From Rosellinia necatrix (Eukaryota; Ascomycota; Sordariomycetes; Xylariales; Xylariaceae), in NCBI GenBank assembly GCA_021209875.1, contig JAGYVD010000003.1, positions 3,782,001 to 3,846,000 on the forward strand: 64,000 nucleotides of DNA, written 5' to 3'. This document shows, in pieces, positions 11,339 to 23,015 of this stretch. The number at the start of each line of letters is the position of its first letter. Positions within the stretch are counted from its first letter, which is position 1. Under the pieces are notes generated by a model. That model had not been told where the DNA came from. It was given only the letters and a program-made list of their open reading frames with translations, and did not search any database. Made by a program: the position numbers and the translations under genes.

Positions 11339-13009
11339 AAAACCCTAGTCGCGAAACTGGTCTTCAACTCGGTCTCAGGCTATATAGTTTTACCTTTCGT
11401 ATATTTACCAATTACTACGTCCATGACGACATGTTATTAGACTGATGACTTGGTTTTCAATGCGACCAAACTTAGCTAATATAAAAGCGCTTACGGCTAA
11501 TGTTAGTGAACGGATGTGTCGTCGAATCGGCTCGACAAGACAAGGCTCCGGGTATCCCGGGGAGCAAAGGGGCAGCCGCTTATCTTATTTATCGTGCCCA
11601 CGATGCTTCGTACGACTGCAGCCCCGTGAGGAGAGGGGGGTAGACGATCGGACCGAGCGGGTTTTCCACCATCTTCGTCGTGAAACCCTAGCACTATGGC
11701 GCAAAGACATCCACAAAGGAGTATTCCAGGCATTTCGGACAACGATGCACACTGATGACGCGGCCAGGCGGGCGGGTAGACGTGGATAGTATGATGGTCT
11801 AAAGTCCCGCTGGACATCGAACGAAATTTCTATACTACTCTTTTTTCGAGGATTAGTAGGGCCGTCAGATACTACATGCCACAAGTATATCTTCTTGGCA
11901 CCGGTCCCCGTTTGACCTGTACTGATACGCCGTAGATGCTCCCGGAGAGTATGGTTTCGCTACGCGGCACCGCTTATAGGATAGGCACCCTTTACGTCTA
12001 CAGGCGCTAAGAAAGACCAGTTAAGGAAGAAAAAGGTAATTTGCAACACGAATGTCACCGATTGCCCGAGTACCTATAGTAGAGAGGTATAAGCCGGGGT
12101 TTATGTGGCGGGCCAAATCTAGGGAGGGAGGGGGCCGCGAATCGCAGATGTTCTGCATACGAGTTCGTCATGCTGCATGGCGGAGGCGGAGGTGGTTTTA
12201 CGAATGAATTCGAGAGGAACAAAAAATATAAAAATGGCGGCTCGGCATTGTAACAAGAAAGCTGCAACTGAGAAAAGAAGGTGTGATGAAGCCACCCCCA
12301 CGACCACGATCACGACCACCGTCGCTGTTAGATGCGAGCGTGGCGTTGGCGCGATAGTCCGAGCTCATGCACGTACACTACCTAAGCTCACAGATCCGCC
12401 TGCTGACTGACTGACTGTCTACTGGACGACTAACTGGGCCGTAGCCGGGCGTCGCTCGTGTCGTCGCTCGGCCGTCACCCACTTTCGGTAGACGAGGTGG
12501 GCGGGTAAAATCCCAGGGGTCTTGCTGGCTTGGCGGGCATTGGCGGAGCTCATATTGCATAGGTTGGATGAGAGATACAGAATATGATTTTTTTAGAGCA
12601 GCACGCTTGGTTGATTATCTATTCTTGTATAGTTATTGGTAGATTGATAGACGGGTTGTGGCACGATGATGTCGCACGGGCTGAACGGCTTTACCGTCGA
12701 CACTTTGTATCTAACTATGAGATGCATACCAGTACAAACATACATATATGTCATCTTTCTCGGGCAGAGATATTTGGCTGAGAAAACATGACCAATGACC
12801 TGGACTTGAACCGATGCCATGCCGCTGGTGGACAGGATAGGTGGTAGTGTCGTTATGCAATGCAAGACAGGTGGCATGCTTCTGCCACGTCCTTATTACG
12901 GGTCAGACGCGGCGCGGATGATAGGTTAGGCTGAGGTCGACATTTGTTACAGAAGAGGGCGGTGGCAAGAGGTATCTGGATCATGTTTCGCCGCTTATCC
13001 CTCTGCCAT

Positions 13010-13203
13010 ATGCTATCTAGGTAGGTAGGGATAGGGCATTCTTATTCAAGAGATAACTATCGGTAAAAGGTCCCTAACTACGCCTTACTCAAGTACCTAC
13101 GTTATGGGTAGGTACCTAGGCAGACAGACAGGATGTACATTATCTGTGTCGTGTTGGCCTACTACGTCAGCACCCAGTAAGTATGTACCTACCTAGGTAC
13201 CTG

Positions 13204-13245
<42 letters not shown>

Positions 13246-13640
13246 AGTAGTAGTAGTATTTTAAAGGTAGGTAGGTATGTAAGGTATTGAGGTACAAGAA
13301 TAGGTACTTACATGTATATTGACTGGCCTGGGCATCGAGGTACTTACCTGACTACCTACCGTGGATTCCGAGGTGGTACCTAGGTAGCCAAACCTGTGGT
13401 AGTAGGTAGGTAGGTAGGTAGGTAGGTAGGTAGTGTACCTAGGTGGGTAGTGTTGTGTGTATTGACCTGTACTGAGCCAGGGGGGATGGTGGGGTGGTGG
13501 GGTGGTCTGAAATAAGTAGGCCACTAATAGAATCTTGTCAGGCGCTGAATGGCGTTGATGGCCCTATAAGGACCCCGGGGAACACCTACCTACTACTTGG
13601 TGTACAAGTACGTAGGTAGGTAGCCAGTCTTGCTTTGCAT
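13010..13640. repeat. CCTAGG/GGTA repeat cluster with GTA and GGTA microsatellites
   Basis: Contains about 18 GTA units (13204-13259), an 8-unit GGTA run (13404-13433) and many palindromic TACCTAGGTA words. This is the densest cluster in the left half of the window. Confidence 0.85.
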
Positions 13641-14340
13641 ATGTGGTAGGGTTCGAATGGCTTTTCCATCCTTGTTAGCTCAGCCCCACCTCTTCACTAC
13701 AACTCTCACAACCCTGGCCGGCCGCCTTCATCCATTTATTTTTCATCATCTCTAGTTGGTTGCAGGCTTGCCCATCTCTCGATCTCTCGGGTCTTCGATT
13801 TGTCGTCGGAAAGGGTGTCCAGAAGAAGAACGAAGCCATAGCGACTGGCCATGCGGCTGTATTGACACGGCACATACATGGTGGTCGTCCACGTCCCGAG
13901 AGCGAGCTGGGCATTGTTTCGGTCAGCCGCCGTTCTCGACCTGCCCGGCCAGCTCGACCACGGGTTTGCTCGACCAAGACCTGTCCAACAACCCGCCATT
14001 GGCCAATTCGTCAACCCAATCCACGGGCAACACAGACACTACCCATTAGCATTAGTCTGATGTTCCCTCCCGGCCGGCCCTGATCGATCTTGGCTTCTGC
14101 TCTGCTCGTTACCTGGCCAGCATCACTCGTCCCATAACTGGCCAGTCATCCAATTCACATGTTCCGAGTCCCAGGCCTCGAGTCCCAAGCCCCGAATCCC
14201 AAGCTCTCATGCTTCCGCCCGCCATCTGCCATCGGCTTTTCACTCGTCGCCAAGCACCAACCGACAAACGCCCTTGCTTAATTCACCCCATGCTCTCTCG
14301 AGGCCTCGAGAACGACGCCGCCGCCGCCGACCAGCCATTT

Positions 14341-14435
14341 ATACCACTTATATCACTTATACCACTTACACCACTTACACCACTTACACTACTTACACCA
14401 CTTACACCACTTATACCACTTATACCACTTACACC
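14341..14435. repeat. 9-bp minisatellite
   Basis: Ten or so direct copies of ACCACTTAC/T with small variants, about 190 bp upstream of the AVL9 start codon, probably within its promoter or leader. Confidence 0.9.
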
Positions 14436-14622
14436 CGTTATCACGTCTCGTGTGGGATGTCGCGTTCCTCCCTTGCTTTAGTATAGGTGCCGGCATCATT
14501 GAAGGATATCTGATACAACGGCATCTTTTCCCGTTACATCTTCTGTTCTAGTTAGCCCACCGCTTCGCTGGTTTCTCTCCGGGTCATAGCCGACCTATTG
14601 CATTATATTTCCTGCTGCCGCG

Positions 14623-17126
14623 ATGGCCAGCCAAACTGCGGGCGTCGCAAGCGATGGCGACGCCGCAAAGCTTGGCTTTGTACCGCTCGTCGCCGTAGTC
14701 GATTTTCATCATCACAGAGGGCCCGAGGTGGAAAGATGGTTTGGTGTACCGGAGGGACAGGACCCGGCGGCGGAATGGGACTGGACACTGCTGCCCTTCA
14801 TGGCCTTGAGTGATGGCGCACATGCGTTAGTGATTTCCCCGCGTCCTTGAGAAAACGAGTGAGGAGCTGACTGTATAAACGGATCAACGTAGCTCCGCCG
14901 AAGACTTCTCCTATTTCACTCTTGTCCGCCCCGCCACGGACGACGCCCCGGCAACCTCTCTTTTTGGTATATCGTGTACCAGGCAAATGGATGCAGCCCG
15001 GTTAATTGTTCGCCCTCCCGACGTCACCCGTTCTACTGTTCAGAAGGCCGTCGTCGTCATAGCAGATACACCACAGTTTTTCGGCATGCTAAGGGAGCGC
15101 CTCTCTGTTGTTACAAGCGCCTGGTTTATGCAACGCGAGTTCACCGACACCGAAATATTGCGCAGGTTTCAGGAAAGTCTAGCTGACGAGAAGGAACGGG
15201 GTCAGCTGGGCGAAGAGTTAGATCGAGACCAGTACCTCGGTATGAGTCTCCGGGAATTGGTGAGAGAGTTCCGATGGCAGACTTTGGTTTTATTAAAATG
15301 CTGTCTTTTACAGCCTAAAGTAAGTGGTTCACGCAAAAACGGGCACCGAGTCGATAATCTCCTAACCTTTCTAGATGCTTTTTTTTGGCTCACGATGTGA
15401 ACGCCTTTGCATGATGCAATTCTCTCTGATTTCTCTAATACCAGGACTGTTGAGGAACTTGCAGGATTCTGCGGGGCCAGATATGAACAGCTACGAAAAG
15501 CAGTTGACTCGGCCAACGAGTTTACGAACTAGTGACCGTAATTCGTTGCTGGCCTATATGGGATTGCCCCTGCAAATTTTCGGGAAGGTAATGGTGAGAC
15601 CATTATCGTATATTAGAGCCAAGACTAATTGTTAATTCCAGGGAAGCTTGTTTGGGCCTTACACACCACTTCAGCAGCTTGATCTCCTTGCTGATTTTGG
15701 TACTAAATCATACATCGTAGGCAGCACAAACTCTCTATTACTACAGCAAAAGGACAGATACAGCGATATTTTAATCAACCTCGACGAAGACACTGTCAAC
15801 ATAACCTCCCCTTCTCTACGCAGCGCACTAGCACTCTCACACCCGGACAGGCGATGGATTGACTTTATTACCCAGGAAGTGAACGACACCTGGGATGACG
15901 CGAACCCACAACGGCCGAAGACTATGGGCTACCGCGGGAGTGAGGAGTTTATTCGACTTCAGTTCGAAGAGTATCTACTATCACTCATATCTGCCGTGAA
16001 GTATCGTAACTATCTTGTTCAAAACGCTGGCAATCCAAAAGCCACGCTTCCACATATCGAGGGCGATCCATCGCATGATTTCGGCAATGAATGGATCGAA
16101 TATTGGATGAGGACTGAGAACTATCGGCTTTGGAATACGAATACCGATTCTCATTTGTTTGACATTGTCGAGCCGAGGCATCCGTGTGCTGGGGGGTTAA
16201 GCATCGACGATGTCCAGCGTCGCATTCAACAACAGGTACAGGATTTACATCTAGATGAGAGGTTCGCCGTAGGGAAAGAAGTGTTAGGCAGGAATCTGGC
16301 AGCAGGACGTGAAAAAGCGAGCACACGTACGTATTTCTCTAAATCATACTCACTCATCCTTATTTCAGTTGAAGAGCACGAGGGATCTCTTGGAAACTAT
16401 AATTACATCCTAAGATCTCCCCATGCTCTGAAACATACATGTAACATATTTATAACCGCAGAACTAACACTACACGTTGTAGTATTCAATCGGTTTTATG
16501 CCGATATGGAGACCTTACGAGAAGCGCAGAGGAAACGTGCCGAAGAGAACAAACCCGAGCAATTAAATGGAGAGAAGAATAGACATAACGCGGACGCATC
16601 AAAAACGCAACAAACGGGGGGCTCCGTTGGGGCCCGGGCTGGCGCTTATATTGGGAGTTGGACAACATGGGCCGGCCAGAAGCGGAAGGAGGGCTGGGGC
16701 CGATCCAGTACTGGCAACGGAAGTTCTGGGGGTAGCTGGGGCTTCGGCAGTGTGCGCAGGTCACGAAACATGACCTCGAATGCGTTCAGCGACTCTGGCA
16801 GCGAGAAAAACGGCACACCTCTCAGCAGCCCGGCGCTTTCCACTGATGGCTTTGCGAGCATTGAGAAGGTTCCAACAGACAGCATGGCTCATCCAAGGCA
16901 GGAAGAGAGCGATGACAAGGATAGGCCTCTAACTCAACATAGTTTTAGTGACAGTGTGCTCGATGGTGTTGTGTCGGAGGATGAGAGTGGCTCGTCTAAA
17001 CCCGCAAGCCCAGACAAACCTACGGCCCCAAAGCTAGCCAGTACAACCATCACGGCAGTGAATGGCGAACACAAAAGTAGCGAGGAGGCAACACAATCCC
17101 CAATCACAACTTCGACAGACGTCTGA
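14623..17126 (+). CDS. AVL9: Avl9, late secretory pathway DENN-related protein
   Basis: Avl9 family proteins act in exit from the Golgi towards the plasma membrane. Exons 14623-14825, 14893-15319, 15375-15587, 15642-16326 and 16483-17126 give 723 residues. The family signature is clear: FVPLVAVVDFHHHRGPEVE, WTLLPFMALSDGAHA, SLFGISCTRQ, FFGMLRERLSVVTSAWF, LVLLKCCLLQPKMLFFGS, LLAYMGLPLQIFGKGSLFGPY and SYIVGSTNSLLLQQKDRY. The C-terminal about 200 residues are Ser/Gly/Glu-rich and look disordered. Introns 1-3 (67, 55, 54 bp) are clear from the protein. The fourth (16327-16482, GTACGT...ACTAAC...GTAG, 156 bp) is a multiple of three with no stop, so it also reads through; I infer it because the translated insert interrupts the junction before FNRFYADMETLREAQRKR and a canonical branch site lies about 14 bp before the AG. 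Two shorter introns there cannot be excluded. Confidence 0.92.
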
Positions 17127-18569
17127 GTCGCCAGAATTTGCTACCTGATCAATTGCGGATAGCAGCACACTGCTAGAAAGACAAAATGAACTAATACCCT
17201 GGGTGACAGATGTGTATACAACGAAGGTGGCTATTATGCTACAACTATACGCAAGGACTACTAACGCACTATCTTACGGTCGCTCGCGTGTAGAAATAAG
17301 AGCTCTGCCCGATCTATTCTATCTCATCTCCGTGTGCGCATAGCCCAATTAATCGTGCAGACCAACTACGCGACACGAGGCTTCCCGAGAAGCTTGGGCC
17401 AACCGCAAGCTATCCCTCCAGGTGAACGGATGAAGGGGGGTCTTGATTAAGTAGCAAACAGAACCCCCGCCGCTGAGAGCGTGCAATCTTAAAAGAATAA
17501 AAAGGGCACCCAGAAGTAGACCGGCGGCAGACCACGAGGGCCCGATAACACGTTGGTATTAGTATATATAAATTATGACTGGGCTTTGTAGGCTCAAAGA
17601 CCGTAAATTCGTCAATAATAAATATACACATTTTCATCAACTCAATACTTCCCGGTTATGTGGGGGCCGCGCTTGATATATCTCAATTATGCCTCATCAT
17701 TAACTAAAAGGGCATGACTGTCAATCGCGTATGTAGTGATCCAAGCTAATAAGACGGGAGAGAATTGATGCTCGTCTAACTTAGTGAGAGAATTAAATTA
17801 GTCCGGTTAGTTATACTAAAATACATTAACGCTCTTAGCAGGTGCAAACACATGAAGTTACCTACAACGGATAGGAATGGGCAATAAGCCCAACGTGTCG
17901 CGGTTACAGAAGAGGGGTGCACACGGATGTACAACTCAACATTTTGTGGTAACTAGTTAATTCTTTCTATGAGAAATTTCGACTGCAACTAGTTAGACAT
18001 ACATAAAAAAGTTTTCCCTGTCATCCTATCTCGTTGCAAAAACATTAAGGATCGAGCTGGATAATTGGAGCTTTTGGGTTTGAAAACGACGCATCTCTAA
18101 GGACGGCCCTGGCTCTATTACCAACGAACATACTTCTTTCGAAATATACCCGGTTCCTATAGGAAATGCTGTAATGGTGCTGACTGGATGCCCGACGTGA
18201 CCCCCGCTGGTTTGGTAGCTGTCTTGCATCAGTTAACACTACGAGATAATATTTGAGAATCCCCTGAATCCCCTAATAGTTCCCTTGACCCTCGCCTGCA
18301 AGGCGAGAGACGTATCGGAAGATGCATCATGTCTCGAGGTCTCCTAGCTAACTAGTAGTTGCGGTCCTTTGCCTCAAGTCAATCAACAGCCATTTACTGA
18401 GGCCAACCGAGTTGTCGAAGAAGCCATTTATTAAACATTCTTTCCGCAAGGCCAATGATGCTTAATATCAGTTAATGCCGAATAAGGAAAAATATACAGC
18501 TTCTTGGCTTAACGCTTGGGCGTGTCGGGCTTTGCGTATCAGGGTGTGCCTTTTGGAGAGTCCACTATC
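17127..18569. other. Intergenic spacer between convergent AVL9 and CUL1
   Basis: 1.4 kb shared 3' region of two converging genes. AT-rich, without ORFs of interest or repeat clusters. I see nothing beyond presumed 3' UTRs. Confidence 0.6.
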
Positions 18570-21156
18570 TTACGCGAGATAGCCAAGTTCATCATCACCC
18601 AAACGTTCTAGGTACTCCTTGTCGAGCAGAATTTCTATGTTCTTCTTAATGTCCCCGATTCTGGGGACAAAGCGTGATCTAATTTGACTGATACACTCAC
18701 TGACTAGGACTGAGTGCTTCATCTTTTTTCGAGCCTTCATGATTCTCACGATGGCGGACTACGTATTGTTAGTGCATACAGAACATTGTATTCTATACAG
18801 AATTTCTTACCTGCAGGACTAGTTGACGATCTTCTTCGATAGTTTTGTTTGTGTCCACCTCTTCCTGCTTAGACTCGGTTTTAGTGCTGATGTTGAGATT
18901 GACACGAATCTTCTTGCTTTTAAAATCGTAGTTCAGATGAAATGATTTGCCGGGGCCGGGTTTATCGCCATCTGGCTTCATGTGCAGTACCTTGGCTTTT
19001 AGTAAGATTCCCATTGCAGAATCATGTACCTCAGGTGTCAACTGCGTCGCAGACAGAATATCCTCGTACGTCTGCGCATCCTTGTCGTTAAATAGTAACA
19101 AAATGGCCATCTGGTACACGCTAACTTGGAGGGTGTAAGGCGTTTTGGAAGATTTGCAGTACCCGGTCTTGACCTCGCCTTTACACAGCTGCCACAACCA
19201 CGTGAGCTTGCGGCCCTCGTGCTTGTTCTTATAATAGAGGGAAAACCGGTCGAGGTCAATCTGAATCTCGGCTGGGGGATTGAATGTGGTGTGAGGTGCT
19301 GTTAATGGCCAAAAGCTGGTGCCCAAAATCGAATACGTCGAATCGAGAGCGTGCTTGTCCAACTGGAAACCCTTGATGTGCTCTCGGAAACCCGTGTTGA
19401 GATCTTTCGAGATTTGCATGTCCTGGAACATGCGTTGGAGCTTGTTGGTATACTCGAAGCCACATGCTTCTTTCAGCTTGCTGATCATACTGGTCTCTGC
19501 GTCGTCTGAGGATGAGTTGCTATGCACAAGACGCCTCGCTAGCATGCGTGAATAAAATTTCTGGAAGACGTCTTTATCTTCAATGTATTTGAACACCGTC
19601 ATGATCTGCGTTAGCGTCGTGTCCAGTTCAGCTTCCTCAACACCTGTCCCACTCTTACGCAACAATACGTCCGTATACTTAGCCAGCAACTCAGGCGACC
19701 TGCTGGAGCCAGCTTTGCAAATATCATTCCGATTAACGAATTCGCGACAAGCGTTATCTAGTGATCGGGTAAATTCTGGTTCATCAGTGAAGGCTCGCTT
19801 TACTAATGTCTGATATTGTGTATGCGTCTCGAGAAGAGCTTCAACGTAAACCTTGGGCTCAAGCTTCTCGGCGTCGGAAGCAACCTTCGCCACAGCTGCC
19901 AAACCAGCGTTTCTGACATGTGCCTCGAACTTCTGGCGTAACGGGTCTAATCCTTCAGGGATGCGCGACAGCAGTTTATACATCCGTGCCATGTCTTCTT
20001 CGCGGTCGTTGTCTAGGAGTACCTGGAATTCATCGCGTAGTAACGCGGAATGGTCGGCGATCAAAGCTTCGTTGCACGTCTTCCGTAGCGTTGAGGCAAT
20101 GTCATTGTGCAGGTACATCCGAACTCTCTCCTCTTCCTCATCTAGTCGAGTCTCGGCCTTCTTCATATACTCAACGACGCTATTCTCGGACACGAATTGC
20201 TTAGACTCCGCTTGGTAGAATGCTTTCGTCGCAGCAAGAAAAGGCTTCTCAAAGTGGGATCTATAGATGTCGAGGGTGGATTTGGAAGCATCGTGCTCGT
20301 CGAGGCCAAGAGAGACGAAAGAGTCTACTACCTGCTTTATTTGATTATGCTCGATAGTTTCTCCGTTGCGTTGTTTCTCAACCAGTTTCAAAACTGCGCT
20401 CATGACTTTCTCATGGACGAGGGTGAAGAACTCGGTACGCCATTGGCAGAGATGCAAAGTGTACACATCATACGTGGTCTTTTTCCCCTCGTCCATCTCT
20501 CGTTTGACCCAATGCCTGTTCAGATATCTGAATAAATGATGGATATACTTCGCGGCGATTGTGTATCGATTCCATTCACGGATGTAGAAGGCAAGCAAAG
20601 CTTCGTCAGTGTGAGCCTTGGAATCCTGGTGCAGCTCAGACAGATGCCCGTTAAGGTAATCCTTCAACTTTTTATAAAGGTCCTCACCAAGGAGGTGCGC
20701 TGCCATCGGGTTAGCCTATGATCAAGTACGATGAATCAGGCAGGCTTAGGCCTTACCCCCGCGGTGCGCTTGCCCTACGCCTGTCGGATTACTAATATTC
20801 GTAGCTTTCTGTGAGGTGCAAAAGTTATGCACGGCCCTATAAATGATTAGGTCCGTTTAGATAGCTCAAGGAGGATGCATACGTGTAAATTCCCATATAC
20901 TACAGAAACGGTCAGCTACTTCTCTCCAAGGGCGTCTCAAACGTACATTATTCAAGTCCATTCCATCTTTGAGATTGGTCATAATCCTTTTAATGCCAGC
21001 CTGGAGATAATCCCAACTGAGAAGTATTAGCTAGGCTGTGATGGGTTCGAGAGTTCCGGCAGAGGGTTTGGCGTACGTGGCAACGATGTCCTCCCTGTTC
21101 GGCTGCACAAGCACCGGCCCTCCAGAGTTAGTGGTGGCTGCCATGCCGGTAGCCAT
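18570..21156 (-). CDS. CUL1: Cullin-1 (Cdc53/CulA), SCF ubiquitin ligase scaffold
   Basis: Scaffold of SCF E3 ligases, bridging Skp1/F-box receptors and the RING protein Rbx1. Exons on the minus strand: 21156-21077, 21016-20947, 20899-20883, 20836-20757, 20699-18811 and 18758-18570, giving 774 residues. The N-terminus (TWDYLQAGIKRIMTNLKDG, YMGIYTAVHNFCTSQKAT) is rebuilt from four small exons, one of only 17 bp. Then come the cullin repeats, the cullin-homology region (IEDKDVFQKFYSRMLARRL) and the winged-helix end. The last exon encodes SAIVRIMKARKKMKH with the expected neddylation lysine at about residue 720, and ends YLERLGDDELGYLA. The ATG at 20706, which begins the long ORF, lies inside the fourth intron and is not the start. 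All five introns (60, 47, 46, 57, 52 bp) have GT-AG ends; several show clear branch sites. Confidence 0.96.
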
Positions 21157-21831
21157 GTTGGGCGACGTATGCTCGTATTCACAGTGTGTGTCGTTTCCCC
21201 TCCTACGCATCAAAAGGTCAGCGGCGTGCCAGGGCGTGCATTTTCATCAACACTAAATGACGAGCTTCGCAACATGTAAGATCTGAAACGGGACGAAGCC
21301 AACAGGACGCCGTGTTCGACCGGCAATACGATAAATAAAAAGGGCAGTTTTGGGAAGCGGCGGGGAGTCCGAGAGGGGAAGGCGAGGGCGAGGCGGGGAG
21401 GTAAGGAATATGTGCTGTCGATAGAGGGCAGGTCACACAACAGACAGCCAACATCCGGCGCAATAACGATCGATTCATGTAGGTGTCCTCGAAACAAAAT
21501 AGGGATATGTGTAGGTGTAAATGCGTACACACATAAATGAACTCGACGGGATTATCGTTTCGCAATGAACAGGACGACGACGTACCGCAGGGAATCACGA
21601 GGCTGCTCGAGCAGCTGGGTCGGGATTCGCGGTGTAATCTTCTCGTAATGCCGATGCGCAGACGGGTGTAAAATATAGCAGGATATGGACTGCGCTGCGA
21701 GGTTCACACTCGTAGATCCGAGGGCAAACACATCAACCCGTTGTAGCCGCAGGACGAGGGGTAGAGGTATCTCTTATCAGCAATGCCCACAGCAATCACA
21801 AGGGTCGAGAGAGAAGGACGAAGATCGGCCA

Positions 21832-21905
21832 CTGCCGTGGAAGGAGGTCGTGGAAGGAGGTCGTGAGAAAAGGTCGTAGGAAAAGGTCGTAGGAAAAGGT
21901 CGTAG
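21832..21905. repeat. Short tandem repeat, GTCGT(A/G)G-A-rich unit
   Basis: About six imperfect copies of a 12-13 bp unit of the type AGGTCGTAGGAAA, changing from GGAGGTCGTGGAA to AAAGGTCGTAGGA along the array. Confidence 0.8.
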
Positions 21906-22319
21906 AAGAACGACTAGGGTGAGGGAAGAAATGAGTAAGGGATGAGGAGGAACAGAAGAAGAGGCGAAGAGAAGAAGGAAAGGAAGACGAAGACAATGAT
22001 GGGGGGAGAACGACTGCTTAGATGCACGCTCGAGTGAGAAGTTATGTCGAGGCAGCTGGGGTGTATTGATGGGTTGAGAGCAGAATACCCAACCCGGCCT
22101 CGTCTCTCGGCAGGGGAATAAGATGTCGAGTGTAGTGAATGCTTCTATAGAATGGCTTTGGTGGTATAGTAGATAGGGAGCCCCAGTAGGTAATGAGATG
22201 GAATTGCCTTGCGAGAAGCCTAAGTCAAAAACAAGCCCCGCCAGGTGGGAAACTATCGCGCTTGCCTTAAAATAGATTAGTGTGAATACTGCCGCCCAAC
22301 GCCGCCATATCTGTCATTG

Positions 22320-22870
22320 CAAAAGCACAGGTAGGTAAGTAGGTACTTCGGTACCCAAGAAACTACCTAGATACCTAATGTGGTTTTAGCACCTCATCAT
22401 CAAGTCTTTTATTTGCCATTTATTTATTCTAATTGTCACGCAAGGTCACTAGGGCAATATTATCTCCAATCACAACCCAACCTTATCAAGAGGTATAATC
22501 CTTGTTGCCACTATCCTCCTAGTTGCTAGATGTTGTTTTTCTATTAAGTAGGTGCCTACACAGCCTAAGTACTTCATCATTCCATCATTGTGAATGTCAA
22601 ACATCAGGTTTAGTATGTACCTACTGCGCTGTCAACCCTTGTTATTACCTACCTAGGTACTGTAGCTGTGCCTCTGCCTGTATAAATTAGTGACCCATAT
22701 TAAATGCCACATAGATACTTAGGTACACTACAAACGACGGTGCCTCTTGACACCGTAGCTTCCATACCTCTTCATAGTTTCAGCCCTTACCTAAACCCCT
22801 AGGCAGGTACCTACTGACATAGTACACTACATACCTCGCCTTCGGTAGGTAAGTAACCCGCAACAAACCC
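22320..22870. repeat. CCTAGG/GGTA repeat cluster (diffuse)
   Basis: Scattered TACCTACCTAGGTA-type words between CUL1 and the SRF1-like gene, less dense than the other clusters. Confidence 0.7.
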
Positions 22871-23015
22871 AGCATTTGCTATATTTATATATTACGCGCT
22901 AAGACATTCAATTGCAAGGTCCGGCAAAGCTGCGACCAGTCCAAGAGAATCACAACAGCTTGTAACCAGGAATTTGGGGGGTATCATATGTGATGGATAT
23001 GAGTAGGTAAGAAAT

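Larger units (their letters stand above)
10983..14622. other. Long intergenic spacer between BRO1 and AVL9
   Basis: 3.6 kb without a supported gene. It contains a (TTTTTA)n run (11303-11338), a repeat cluster at 13010-13640 with long GTA and GGTA microsatellites, and a 9-bp minisatellite at 14341-14435. The 13.7-14.6 kb portion is pyrimidine- and C-rich on the + strand and probably includes the AVL9 promoter and leader. ORFs here are short and of biased composition. Confidence 0.6.
21157..23015. other. CUL1 upstream region and spacer to SRF1-like gene
   Basis: Holds a 12-13 bp purine-rich tandem repeat (21832-21905) and, from 22320 to 22870, CCTAGG/GGTA repeat words. The promoter of CUL1 (minus strand) should lie just above 21156. 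No gene is supported; the minus-strand ORFs around 21210-21600 lack recognisable content. Confidence 0.55.

Noticed and set aside
12800..12830. B-box-like GGTTCAAGTCC on the minus strand
   Set aside because: No cloverleaf can be drawn; T-stem bases do not pair.
14209..14486. Two overlapping ORFs with Thr-Tyr or Leu-Thr-Pro repeats
   Set aside because: They are translations of the 9-bp minisatellite in two frames.
18793..20706. Cullin starting at the ATG at 20706 and ending after VRNSV
   Set aside because: The ATG lies in an intron and the stop lies in the last intron; proper exons restore the conserved N- and C-termini.
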